Positions 1-10,687 of a DNA stretch of 20,638 bases are shown piece by piece (within the stretch, counting starts at the first letter, position 1; each line of letters begins with the position of its first letter). The stretch is taken from NCBI GenBank assembly GCA_001574975.1, contig KQ965787.1, positions 1-20,638 of the forward strand, given 5' to 3'. The position numbers and the translations under genes were made by a program. The notes below the pieces were generated by a model. The model ran no database searches, was not told the origin of the DNA, and saw only the letters and a list, made by a program, of their open reading frames with translations. Source of the DNA: Gonapodya prolifera JEL478 (lineage: Eukaryota > Monoblepharomycota > Monoblepharidomycetes > Monoblepharidales > Gonapodyaceae).

Positions 1-72
1 TAGCACAATTGGAGCTGGGCATGAAGTTCTAATTCCCGAAAATACCCCACCCTCACCCAGCGTTCTATTGCA

Positions 73-95
73 CCCTAACCCTAACCCTAACCCTA
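73..95. repeat. Interstitial telomere-like array (CCCTAA)n
   Basis: Three full CCCTAA units followed by CCCTA, read on the plus strand (TTAGGG on the minus strand). This is the common telomere unit of many fungi. The array is too short to be a functional telomere and is followed directly by a coding-like frame. Its last unit runs into CCCTAG, so it could also act as the 3' end of an intron, since CTAAC is a good branch-point sequence and CTAG gives an AG acceptor. Confidence 0.8.
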
Positions 96-392
96 GAAGC
101 GGACTACAACACCTTATCGATCGCCGCCAGCATGTGGATCGACATCATTGAGTTCATTGGAGCGTCACAGTTTGGGCTCATTTGGACATTGACAGAGCCG
201 GGGCTACCACCATCTGCTCTACGAGAAACAGACGGGGCTGATCCAATCGAGACGCGCATGGTCAGGTTTTTGAACCTTGCCGCGCAGGGGTGTGCAGCCA
301 AAGGAAAGGCAGTAGTTGTTGCGGATATGAAGCCGGTAGATGTTTTAGACGACCTTGAGTGGGTGACAGGGAGAGTCGTCTTGCTTTTGTGA
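96..392 (+). CDS. Possible terminal exon of an unrecognised protein
   Basis: An open frame runs from the CTAG at 92–95 to a TGA at 390–392. It can be read either from an internal ATG at 132 (86 residues) or, more naturally, as a 3' exon beginning right after the CTAG, because the frame stays open upstream of the ATG. The predicted peptide is mixed hydrophobic and acidic, with a segment reading KAVVVADMKPVDVLDDLEW that looks protein-like. I do not recognise a family. If it is an exon, its upstream part lies outside or in the first 70 bases, where I see no convincing donor. It could equally be a chance ORF or a gene relic. Confidence 0.25.
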   Translation, partial: EADYNTLSIAASMWIDIIEFIGASQFGLIWTLTEPGLPPSALRETDGADPIETRMVRFLNLAAQGCAAKGKAVVVADMKPVDVLDDLEWVTGRVVLLL

Positions 393-2553
393 AGTGCACT
401 GCAGTCGTATTGATGTGTAGAACATGGGTACTATTTGTACATATAGCTATCCTCCTATATTTCGCCTCAACACGCCAATTGTTTCTATTAAACTGAAGAG
501 CGTGGTCCTTCTATTTGAAAGAAGACCTTTTTGACAAAAACAACATTTGTCCAGGCCACGGATCAGATATTGCACATTTGGTACAGGGCACTGTTTGTTG
601 ATCTCCGCAAAGACGGTTCCCACTGTTGGAACCACAGACGGTTTATGTTCATGGTAGTTACCTCCGGCCCAATGCGCAGATCTGGCAGATTGCCAAAAGA
701 TTCAGAAATAGAATTCCGGGGCTCACCAGGTGATATGTAGCTTTCAATGCTGATACTCTGGTGCCATCCATGGATTCTGTGAATGATAATTGTTCTGCTA
801 GACAAACCTTCGTTTCCCAAAAATGCACAGTCTCCTTCGATTACTCCTTGACGTGCCATGGAATGGCTCACCTCGTGGGTTTTCTACTTCACTAATGGAA
901 TCGGACCATAAACTTTTGAAGGAGCTTTATAAAACCACAAACCACCAGAATTTCATGGAGCAGGTACAGTGCATCATTGTTCAGTTTACAGTAGCTGGTA
1001 CATTAAACTGTATACGTTCTCAGATTACTGTGAAGCTCCTTCAGCGGGAAAAGGTTCTTCTCTACGATGTTGAAAACAATGACCCCCGTGTTGCAGTACC
1101 TGCCGAGCAGCTGCCAATAGCACCAGCACTCGCTATACGCCATGTCGTACTGGAAGGTCAGCGTATGGATTGTACAACTCTTGCAGAAGCTGCAACGCTG
1201 GTGGACCAGTGGGCAGGTGTATCAAAGTTTACCCTTAAGCTTTGCAGCTTCATCGACTCCGAAATCCTGGGCAACAATCATAGTAACAAGGCTAACAAGT
1301 GGCCGGTGCTCCGATCACAAACTGTAAGTAGTTGCCAGAAGCATGCTCTCAACATAAATCATTATGTTTCTCCAGGTGAAGGTCTATAATACCTTGCTTA
1401 TTCAAGATTATGACAAGGTCTGCCGACCTCATTTGGACCATGTTCGTTGCTCGCCCTCGTTTCACAATAGGGAATGCAAGTATTGGTTTCTCTACCGTAC
1501 ACTCCCATCAACCAGAGGCTTGCCTGGTGACCCCAACTTATTGGATGGTGCGGCAGAGTCTCTTGGGGACAGTGGCATGCGTTACTTCGTGGGGCAAGCA
1601 CTTCTCCTCTTCTCCATTGTCTGGGATGGGAAACCTCTTGATGTTGTTCTTTTTCGCTCCTTTTGAGTGGTTTCTCCCCCCACTATCACCTGCTCATGGC
1701 TTCTTACGCCCGACTGGAGGGGCTGGGATGGAACTCAGATTGTGCGAGTGTCATTGGTTGTGAGGTCAGCTCTTTTAATTCCCTGTTATCGAATGGGAAA
1801 AGATACTGACCATCCCCACATGTGGAGAGTGTACTCACTCATGCAGTTCCTTGACCGAGACATGGCATCCAGATTGGCCCCTTGCATGGAGACTACTTAC
1901 GTGGACAGTGGCCTTCGCCAAGGGGATCTGAGCTAGTAAGTGACATTGTACCAGACCATTTGAAGCCCCAGTGCAGTTGTAAATGAATCAAAGTATATAA
2001 TACTCCTATTCTTCTTTGAATCTACATGAATGTATCTGAAATCAGTCAGCTTTATCCGAATGTATTAGGATTCTTTCAGGTGAATTTAAGCAACATTGGG
2101 AATGTAGCACGACATCCTGGATGTCAGCCTTCCCTGCCCAAATGCGCCTGAAGACATTCAAGTGACATCCAGGTTGTTACACAAATGCACTTGGCCTACA
2201 TTTGTTTGCACTCAGTTGCACCCAAACACCCAATGACATCCAAGAACATCCTTGGCCAGAAGGGGATTTGGGATGAACTGTCAAAACTGAGTCTTCTTAG
2301 TGTTACGGTGACCGTGCAGCATGTGTCACTTCAAAAACGGAACGCAGCTTTAACCAGGGTTTCTGGGGGATCCACTTCACAGTCCCCTTGCTCCGTCATG
2401 GTGAGTGCCCCGGCTGGGGCATTTCACCACATGACGTTTCTGTCCTCTTACCCTCCATCTCCATCCAGCGGGCACCTAAAACGCCATCTTCACGTGTCGC
2501 AACTGAGTGGTGACATTGAGGACTGTGTTACCAAGCGTAGGATCAGCTATCAG
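393..2553. other. Unassigned stretch with weak ORFs
   Basis: No gene could be supported here. The longest plus-strand frames are 823–1389 (188 residues, including the segment KLLKELYKTTNHQNFMEQVQ), 1364–1666, 1410–1763 and 1667–1936. They overlap one another in different frames and match no family I recognise. The coding-like flavour of 830–1330 and the frame changes after it are consistent with a decayed multi-exon gene on the plus strand, but no consistent set of splice sites joins the pieces. From about 1940 to 2550 the sequence is non-coding in appearance apart from a small repeat cluster near 2111–2251. Confidence 0.4.
2111..2251. repeat. Cluster of GACATCC motifs with a palindrome
   Basis: GACATCC-T-GGATGTC at 2111–2125 is a perfect 7-base inverted repeat around one central base. 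GACATCC recurs in direct orientation at 2164–2170 and 2235–2241, with AACATCC at 2245–2251. The surrounding text also repeats CACTTGG and TTTGTTTGCAC-like phrases. This may be the end of a degenerate small transposon or a local regulatory repeat; no coding content accompanies it. Confidence 0.45.
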
Positions 2554-4580
2554 ATGGTAGTGGGGATTGGTACGACCGTTGAAAGGCAGACACCAGTGGT
2601 AACTTCAGGGGAGCTCGCGGAGGTGAGCTTTGTTGTGGCACATACTGGGAGAATGGGACTTGGGAGGGAAATGTGAGACAGGGAGTGGAGACGGTGGGAA
2701 CACAGGGACAGGGGCTTTGAATGATGGAGGAGAGAAGAAAGTAGACGAAGGATAATATTGTTATCAACAGTACATCTCTGTCGCTATTAAAAAACGGCCA
2801 AGGTGAGGAGACCTGAAATGCATCAGCTAATATTTCCCCCTCTTTCCCTTCCCAATACAGACTTTTTAGCCAAGTCGGATATCCGCCACTCTCAATGCGC
2901 AGCTCATCAATGCCGTGGAAGCCGGAAACGCGGTCAATGCCAGACGACTCATCAAGGCCGGGGCGAGACCCTATGCTGGAAGAAGGTGACTCTGTGGGCC
3001 AAAGTGGATGATGGAAGTGGTGGATTTGAGTGGAATGAGGATACAGTGGACTGCGAGAGTGCTCTGGTGCTTGCTGTGCTGCACGCAAGAATTTCAGTTG
3101 TCAGGATTTTGGCCAAGACGGGGACAAGAGTCGACAGCCAAGTCGGATGGAGAATCTGTCATGTCAATTTCTTTGGCGGTCGCAACTGGACTCTGGACAA
3201 GTGGGCAGCGACAGAGATGGAGCTCAACGTACAGTTTCCCTTCTGTGCTTGCTGTGGCTATTGGTCGCGGCAGGAAGGCGTCAAACTGCAACGGACAATA
3301 GTGAGACAGTCCAAAAGTGATGACAATCAGCCTGAGAGGCAGTACCGTTACAATCAACCACCCAATGGAGTGGGAGGACATCTGCGTCAGGTTCACTCTC
3401 CAACGGAACATGGAGATTGTCCATCTTCTCCTCGAGTACGGTGCAATTGTTAGCAACACAGACTTGAGGCAGTGCGCAAGAACCCCAATCAAGACTTCCT
3501 GCGTCTTCTGGAGGCTCACCAGCAGGGCAATCCGTATTCCTCGCCCTGCACCTACCGTTCCTTCGCAGCTCCAACTCTGCAACACTGCTTACGCAGACGC
3601 CGCGCGTGTTCGGGAACTCAGCACGCGAATTGCAGCAGCTGAGTTCCGTGCGGTGGCCGCAGAGGAGAAGACGCGGGTTGCAGAGAGGTGCGTTGTTCTA
3701 CTGTTGAGGTTTGAACAAAATCAGATTTGATGCCAAATTCAACGCTCCCAAACAGGAAACTGGCGGATGCAGAGACAAACACGGCCCTACAAACTTGCAT
3801 CGCTGCACTAGATGCCCACGACTCATCGCGAGACCACGAGATCTCCCTTTGCGCCCACAACTTCAAGACATTCGTACCCTACGCACCCGCAACTCGACCC
3901 TTGAGCAAGACAACACATCCCTCCGACATGAGAATGCCTCACTGCGGCAAGAGGCTTCTTTGCTCCGGAACCACAATGCTAATCTTGTTACCGAAGTCAC
4001 GTCGCTCTGTTCACAAGTTGCGGCTCTTCCCGAACCGCGCCCACCCACAAGTGTTGGTCGCTTGATGTTCGCCATTGCTGATTACGACCCCCAAGACGCG
4101 GACGAGATCCGGTTTGGAACGGGGGATGCCATTTTCGTGAACCTAGCGTACACGGATGGATGGAGGCCGGTGAGTGTGCTGTTTGGACTACGGGTTGGTG
4201 GGGAAGCGACAGTGAGCATTGGGATTCCCCTGGTGCAGTCGCCGGTTGGTAACTTGTGGGCGAATTCTGGAGTAGATATGGGGATGATTGGTGGAAGGGT
4301 TGAGCCAGCGGGGGAGTAAACGGGACTCCAGGGACAGGTGGAAGGGGGAGTGGAAGTAGTGTGAGGTAGTGAGGAGAGATTGGGCGCTGATGTACCGCTT
4401 CCAGTTCTAGGCAATGGGCGAGGAAGCCCTATGGGGCTCTTTGGAATTATCGTTGGCAGGATCAGGGCGAATGGTTTGGGCATTGTCAGGACGTTGGCGC
4501 TGGTCCCTCTGGATTTTTGCCTTGTGCCACTGGCAGAGGAAGCGAATCCAAAGTCGACTTTACATCAAGTTTGGTCATAA
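2554..4580 (+). pseudogene. Ankyrin – coiled-coil – SH3 protein, apparently decayed
   Basis: Three domain signals lie in order on the plus strand. Ankyrin-type helices appear near 2900–2975 (LINAVEAGNAVNARRLIKAG), 3056–3125 (ALVLAVLHARISVVRILAKT) and 3403–3440 (MEIVHLLLEYGA). Alanine- and glutamate-rich coiled coil follows at about 3580–3830 and 3865–4030. An SH3 start (AIADYDPQDADEIRFGTGD) lies at about 4071–4127, with a possible SH3 end (GRGSPMGLFGII) near 4415–4450. Some splicing is clean: exon 2554–2622 joins exon 2870–2985, and the intron 3688–3755 joins two coiled-coil exons in phase. However, the coiled coil changes frame between about 3835 and 3866, where no GT is available for an intron. 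The ankyrin segments also sit in different frames, and the two SH3 halves do not join in phase. I therefore call it a pseudogene. Sequencing errors in a live gene are the alternative. Confidence 0.55.
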
Positions 4581-5407
4581 GCGCATTCTTATGCTTGACT
4601 GAACGCACAGTCATAACGTTTCCCCGGCAAATTCCACGCTTCCGGCCACCACTGTTCCCACGCCAGTGTACAAACACGCAAATGTACGCAATATATATTG
4701 GCCGATTCCGACAATTCTTTGGAGTAGTATCACATGATTAGGCTTTGGATGCGGACTTCGTGCTATGGTGAACGAATAATGTGTCGAAACTACTGAACAA
4801 AGCTCGTCCGCACAGTCTAAAGTCTCTGCCGTATCGCCACTCTTACTGCTTCAGGTGCTCTCCCGTGACTCCGGTCCCCGTCCGCTCGTATCTGTCCAGC
4901 AATGCTGCACACCTACTTAATCTCCCACAGACGATGATGTCAAGTTGATACCATTTAATGACCAAAATACAACCAAAATGAGGGGTAAATGAGGGGTAAA
5001 TTGGTCACGAAAAACGTCCCTCGCTCGACATTGGCGCTGTTTGGTCGCTAGCTCGATTCGCGTCGTTTATAACCTCGCTCAATTTGGGGTATTGTGGCCA
5101 CCAAATCTGGGGTTAGAGTGGCATTTGGGAAATCGAGAGATGCGTTGCAGAAAGCGTTTTTTTATATCATTAGGAAACGAATGCAGACATAGAAAACTAG
5201 GCAACGCTTGAAGCAATGGCAGTACTCCACGCGGTGGCACGTTGTGACTTTCTACGAACTCCTTCCGGGTTGGCTGACAAATCCAAATTGCCAAAATCAC
5301 AAAAATTTCGATGCAGTTTTCCACACGCCCAGGTTCTCAAGAATGGTTGTGAATGCAACCGAGATCCAAGCATTCCCGCACAAAAGACCAACGACTGTTC
5401 GGCGCTC
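4581..5407. other. Intergenic region with a small tandem repeat
   Basis: No gene is supported. The stretch separates the end of the ankyrin/SH3 relic (plus strand) from the 3' end of the PPxY membrane protein gene (minus strand), so it should hold two 3' flanks. The only structure I see is an 11-base tandem duplication, ATGAGGGGTAA, at 4978–4988 and 4989–4999. Frames on the plus strand at 5208–5458 are antisense shadows of the neighbouring gene. Confidence 0.6.
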
Positions 5408-6186
5408 TCATCTTCCCGGAGAAGGATTGACTTCGTCATACGCTGGCGGTGGAATTGAAGGAAGACTTGTCGAGAGCACCGGGGCAGAGGGTTCGGGCAT
5501 ATGCTCAATTGGGGCAGGCCCAGGGCGACTCAGCGCGGCATCAGGTGGCGCAACGAGGCTCGGCGGTGATGGAGCTAGAGCTACTTGCGCCGGTGTCCCG
5601 CTTTCGTGAGAAATTGGGTCGGGGTGGGCACTGCTGCTTCCCTCGGTTTCAGGAACGGTACCACCGGGAACCACGACCTTTGAGGCTTCCTGCGACGGGA
5701 GAGGCCCACCGATGAGACAGCAAACGGCGCGCCTACACCAGCGGGCACTCACTTGGTAGCTGGGTAGAAACTCCTCGGGCTGCGCGTGTTCTCGCAACTC
5801 TGTGCCCTGGGTCACGACAATGAAGTCTCCGGGTGCCAAGGTCCCGGCAGGGTTGGTAGTTCCCATATCAACAATAGTCCCGTCGTTCCTTATCACCAGA
5901 TATCGATCGTTCGCCGCGTTAACGGTGCTGTCAGCCGGAATAGTTTGCAATCGATGCCAGCTGACTCTGGGGGGCCGCTGCTGCAAGGTTGTCTCCATTT
6001 GTCTTCGGCGACGGTAGAGAAGATGCGCTCTGCAGCATGAGAATACGAGCAAGACCAGGAGGAGAACCAGCTGAGTTTTCCGGTGACATTTGCGACCATC
6101 GGCGACACTGTCAGTCGGAGAGAGCAGGAGAGAGCAATGACCGTTACAGCACTTACGAAATAGATTGTGTAGTTTCCGTCCGCCAT
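5408..6186 (-). CDS. Small single-pass membrane protein with C-terminal PPxY motif
   Basis: Three exons give 209 residues: 6157–6186, 5753–6070 and 5408–5689. The introns have GTAAGT and GTGAGT donors and CAG acceptors, and all junctions are in phase. The protein starts MADGNYTIYF, with an N-glycosylation sequon (NYT). A leucine/valine-rich membrane segment follows at about residues 11–24, then an arginine cluster (RRRR), suggesting type III topology with a cytosolic tail. A small beta-rich stretch (about residues 55–110) contains RYLVIRNDGTIVDMG and DFIVVTQGTEL. The C-terminal part is rich in proline and serine and ends with PPPAYDEV, a PY motif of the kind bound by WW domains of Rsp5/Nedd4 ubiquitin ligases. 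I do not recognise a named family. It lies 198 bases downstream of SLA2 on the same strand. A role as a plasma-membrane adaptor for ubiquitin-dependent turnover is inferred from the PY motif only. The second intron (63 bases) has no stop and keeps frame, so intron retention would add 21 residues. Confidence 0.75.
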
Positions 6187-6384
6187 CGTGTTGACTATCA
6201 AAATGGGTCACGTCGGAAGGCTGTGCAACGAAACTTTCTGCCACTCCTCATTTGTATAGGGGGACGCCGAGACATCGGATTCGTTGCAGTAGACCCCAGA
6301 AATGGGATCTCAAGTCGATTTACCAGTGGCCTTAAATATGTACAAAACATGCCGATCAACTGTTCGCTCACGGACTTGGCAGCA

Positions 6385-9300
6385 CTAGTTTCTTGCAGTG
6401 CCATTCTCCGCAGAAGGCTCGTCCGAGTGATACGCTTTGCGCCGCATCTCCGCAAGCTTCTGCCGCGCCGACGTCAAGTCCCTCTCCAGTTCCAATATCT
6501 TGACCTGCTGTTCCATTTCCGCGATCCGGATCTGGTTGGCGGTCATGCTCGACACTTCCGCGACCGCACGCTCCTCCGCCGAGCGCTTCGCCGCGTCTCG
6601 GGCTGCCTTTACGAGCAGCTTGGTTGCTTCGCGGACCGCCACGGCTGCCGCCTCCAACTTGTCCTGCGACTTGGAGTTGGCAACACCTTTGACCCGAGAA
6701 GCAGCCAACAACTGCGTCGTCGCTGCTGATACCTCCGTGGCCGCAACCACCAGCTCCTCCATCTTGCGAGTCCCTTTTACGACACCGTCGGCCGCGTCCA
6801 CGAGCAAGTTCGTCGCAAACGCCACCGCTTTGGCCGCAGACACAAGTCCCTCGGTCCAACGGTTGTTCTTTTTATAGAAGGCCGTCTTTGTCGACCCACC
6901 CCTCCCGTATGCAACAATCTCCGCCTGACTCGCCGTTGCCGCGCGAATCAGGTTCGCAATCGCACCCGTGATGGCCATAGTGGCTTCCAGGATTGACGCG
7001 TTGACCTGCTTTTCCGTCGCCGTAGCACCGTCGATTGGTTCTCCCATAAGCCGCGAGATGCGCGTGGCGGCTTCTTCGATGGCCTTGGCGGCGTTGTGCA
7101 GCTCAGTTTCGACAGTGTCCGCAATGTCCCCACCTCCCTCTGTGACTTTGGAAACCTCTTTCGGAACGAGTGCCTCCACCGCGTGGGTGAAGGCCGGTAT
7201 TGTGTTGGAGAACCGTGCTTGAGCGGAGGTGACGGTGGATGGACGGTCGCCTGTCGGTACCGTTTCCAAAACACGGGATTTGACGCCATCGAAAAAGGAC
7301 TTGGCAGAACCAGCCACACTGCGAGATGTCGAGAGAATCGACTCCAGAGCGCTGTCCTCTGCCAGTCGGGTGATCCCTTTGGCGTTGTGTAGCAACTGAG
7401 CAAGCTCGTGTGCGAAATCGTCTGCATTGGCAATGACATCCGTTTGTTCCCCTACGCCCTGAGGTGCTCGATGTTGAACGGTCGGGTTCCTAACCATGAA
7501 ATATTCGCCCACTCACCTGAAGAAGTTTTAAATAGCTTTCCCCAAAGTCTGCCGATGCCTGTGTCACCTTGTCCAGGACGGTCAAAGTATACTCGGCGGT
7601 GGCAGTCGTGTTACCCGACATCGCCTGGCTCTCAAGTTCCTCCCCGGCTTCGTCCACCTTGCGGCAACATGAGTCGAGAATTGAATCTAAATCGCCGCCA
7701 CCGGACAGCAGAGTTAACTCCTCAAACAACAACAAACGACGTCGGCCTCCAACTTACCCAAAACCCTGTTCATCCTCTCCGCATGCTCCACCTGGAGCTT
7801 GTCAAGCTGCCCGACCAGACTCTGTTCGTTCTCCTTACTCGCCTTCTGCAGCTCTACCAATGCATTCATCGTTTGGTCCATGCCCATCGTGAGAGCGGCT
7901 CCTTCTTCCTCCCGCTGCCTCTTCAGCGCTGCAGCTTCACCCTCGGCCACTTCCACTCTCCGCCGCGATGCGTCCAGATCCCGTGCACGTTCGACAAGGG
8001 TTCGCTCCAGCTCGGATTTCTCCCGCTCGTAACGTTCCACAACGCCGGCGACTTCGGCACCCTTAGATGCTGCAACATCACCGAGCTGGCGTTGGGTCTG
8101 TTCAAGTTGGGTCCGCAAAATGGCTATTTCCGAGTCGTGCGTTTGCTGCAGGCGGTTGAGGTCTGATTGGGCGAGGTACTTGGCGCGGTTTGCCTCTTCC
8201 ACGATGGTCGAAGCAGCCTGGGAGGGAGAGTGTAAGCGTCGGTAACAACAAAGCGCAACAAGGCCCACTGTGATCCTACTCGCGCCTCGGCTTTTGCGTT
8301 CTCGGCCTCCTTTTTAGCTTCTTCAACGGCTTTCTTCTCTGTCTCGCGCATCTCTTTCACAACCTGGAGCAAATTCAAATGCTCCTTTCGCAACGACGCG
8401 TACAGCTTGGCCAACGCTTCGTACTTTTGCCGTATCTGTGCCAATTGCTCCTCCAATGATCGTGCGTAGCTCTCCCGAGACTCGGTCTCCTGCCGGGCTA
8501 ATGAGAGCTGAGTGACTTGGGATTCCAGTTGCGATGCTCTGGACGTCAGGTGGTTGATGGTCATGGCGTCACGCGATGTCTGGTCCCGTAGAAGGGCGAG
8601 TTCTTGGTCGAGCTGGAACACGCGGGAAGCAGCTTGCTGGGCTGCTTGCTGGTTCTGTGTTTCCCTACAAAACGAAAAGAGAGCGAATGGCACAGCATTC
8701 ATATTCCGAGTGTCACCAATCGTAATCCGCCAGGGGCACACACCTCCACTGTCGTTCCTGCTCAGCGGTCATCATCTGCATCCTCTGTTGCTCCTGGGCA
8801 AGACGCGCTTGTTCCTGTTCCCATGCCACCTGTTGTTGGCGTTGCTGTTCTTGGAGGGCGGCTGTTTGGGCAATCCAGGGGTCCTATGCAGTTGGTGATG
8901 CGATAGGCTCTGCCCAAAAATTCGGAGAACCGAATACACTTGCGCGGGGTGACTCACCTGGATGTTGTTGCTCGTCTCCTCGAACAAATCCACCAACCGC
9001 TCATCCCTCGGCTTTGGGGATTCGGGTTCCGCCTCGGGCTCCTTTCTTCTTTGCTGAGGGAGGTCGCCCGCGTCGATCTCGTAGAACTGTGGCGGGTCGA
9101 AGGGAAGCTTGGGTACAGAGATGATTGAGGTGATGTATTTGAGGTTGGAAGCCTCAAAGTAGTAGTTGTAGAGGTGGCCGTGAGCGGCGTTGAACCTTTC
9201 ACGGAGGGGAACAAGGACTTCCACGGCACCGACGCCTGGGAGTAGTTTGCGGTGGTTAGGACGATCGTGAAGGTTAGTAAGCAGTGGCGAATGTTACATG

Positions 9301-10419
9301 GCCGAATCCAAAACTCGAAGAAGACATCGCACAACTCACGCTGATGCATCGCCGTCAGCATACTCTTTGCGAACGTGTACACCGAGTAAGATTCCTCGAC
9401 CAATGGTATCAGGGCAGCGATTCTGCACTCGTTGTTGGACGCGGGACGGAAGGTGGCGAAGATTTGGCGCTGGAGGTCGTCAATACGTTCGAGGAGCTTG
9501 AGCATGTCGTCAATGGTTTCGTAGCTGGTGGTTCGGGGGTTACGGTGCGGTGCAGGAAAGTCAGAGTGACATAGCGACCGCCAACTTGGACCCACCCCTC
9601 GTTCGGATCATCAATCCTCCTCAAACTGATGTACTCCTTATAATCAAACGTCGCGTTGAAATCCGGATGCAGTCGATGGTAGTCCAGCTTCGCCAGCAGG
9701 AAGGACACGTAAGCCCGAATAAGTGTGCCGTACCCGCACCCCAGAGCGCCGGTTCGGGAGAGGGCTTCGATGAAGGACATCTGTTGGATGGCCTCTTTGA
9801 GGACCTGCAGGAGGGTTTGAGGTTGAGGTCGAGGTTTAGGTCGTGAGGAGGAAGTACGCCGGTGGAAACGAGCGAACGTCTCACGTTGGGATGGCCTCCG
9901 CGGATGACCTTGTGGATGGTGACGACGGCCTTCCACGTGACGATGTCATCGATGCCGAGGTTCGGCAGTCCCTTCAGACCGAGCCAGAACGAGGCGCCCG
10001 TTTTGAAGTCCCACGTGTCTGTTGTAGTTTGACAGAGTTCGATTGGAAGCGAGGTCAGTGCATGTGATTGCGGGGATGGGCAGTGGAGGAACGAAACTCC
10101 AACGTACAAATAATACACGCTCTGACGTGTTTCTGTTTCGGGGCGGATTCGTCGGCGGACATGGCCTTGCGGATGCTGAGGTGGGGTAGAACGTATCATT
10201 CAGTGGGTAATCGCGAGGCGAGGACGTGGTGGCGGCAGGCACGATCGGTGAAAAACCGTGGAGTAGTCGAGGGTCCGAGAGAGAGAATACGAATCGATTG
10301 GCCAAGAGTGAACGCAACCTCGTCGCCACAGGGAACAGGAACAGACACCTCTCGATGAATCCCCAGCGGACCCACTTCTGGCTCATCGTGTTGTCGGTCT
10401 CGCGACCTCCGTACGACAT
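6385..10419 (-). CDS. SLA2: Sla2/End4-type endocytic adaptor (ANTH, coiled coil, I/LWEQ)
   Basis: Eleven exons on the minus strand: 10376–10419, 10108–10175, 9885–10018, 9596–9804, 9340–9524, 8958–9235, 8744–8883, 8280–8664, 7758–8217, 7517–7686 and 6385–7458. They total 3,147 bases in one frame (1,048 residues), close to the usual 970–1,100 for the family. The ANTH domain (about residues 14–280) carries SADESAPKQKHVR, TWDFKTGASFWLGLK, IHKVIRGGHPN and DDPNEGYETIDDM, and binds PtdIns(4,5)P2 and clathrin-coat partners. A long glutamine- and glutamate-rich coiled coil follows (about 307–640). Next come the conserved linker near 634–700 (SILDSCCRKVDEA, DVIANADDF) and the C-terminal I/LWEQ (THATCH) actin-binding module (about 840–1040, with ITGAIANLIRAATASQAEI and KILELERDL). 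The protein couples the clathrin coat to cortical actin during endocytosis and polar growth. The first exon (MSYGGRETDNTMSQ) and its 200-base intron are the least certain part; all other junctions rest on family conservation. Confidence 0.95.
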
Positions 10420-10687
10420 GGCCGGCAAAAGTGGGCGGGAACCGGGGACGTGGGCGCGGGTGGGGGGATTGGAAGGTGAGTGGCAGGTGGCGGGTGGCGA
10501 CAGGTAAGCTACATACAAGGAATGTGGCACCGACTAACAAGAAGAGTGGCCGTTCTAAGCCGGAGCGAGGGCGACTTAGTGCAACTGAATCGCACGAAGA
10601 AGCTCATCTACAAGAAGCATCCTCGGAACGCATTTCACCCCAAAGCGAATCACTGCACTCGTATCGTCCGGTCGGTTGTCTTCCGCG
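10420..10687. promoter_or_regulatory. Divergent promoter between SLA2 and the GH19 gene
   Basis: The 268 bases between the two start codons must contain both promoters and 5' leaders, as the genes are transcribed away from each other. The stretch is GC-rich without a clear TATA box. I see no repeated operator-like motif. The antisense and sense frames here look like chance ORFs. Confidence 0.5.

Noticed and set aside
6437-6877. Plus-strand ORF of 146 codons inside the SLA2 region
   Set aside because: It is the antisense shadow of the I/LWEQ exon, whose minus-strand translation matches the family throughout.
6385-10419. SLA2 as a marker of a mating-type (MAT) locus
   Set aside because: SLA2 flanks MAT in many ascomycetes, but no HMG-box, alpha-box or homeodomain gene is visible on either side, and the neighbours are a GH19 enzyme and a membrane protein.
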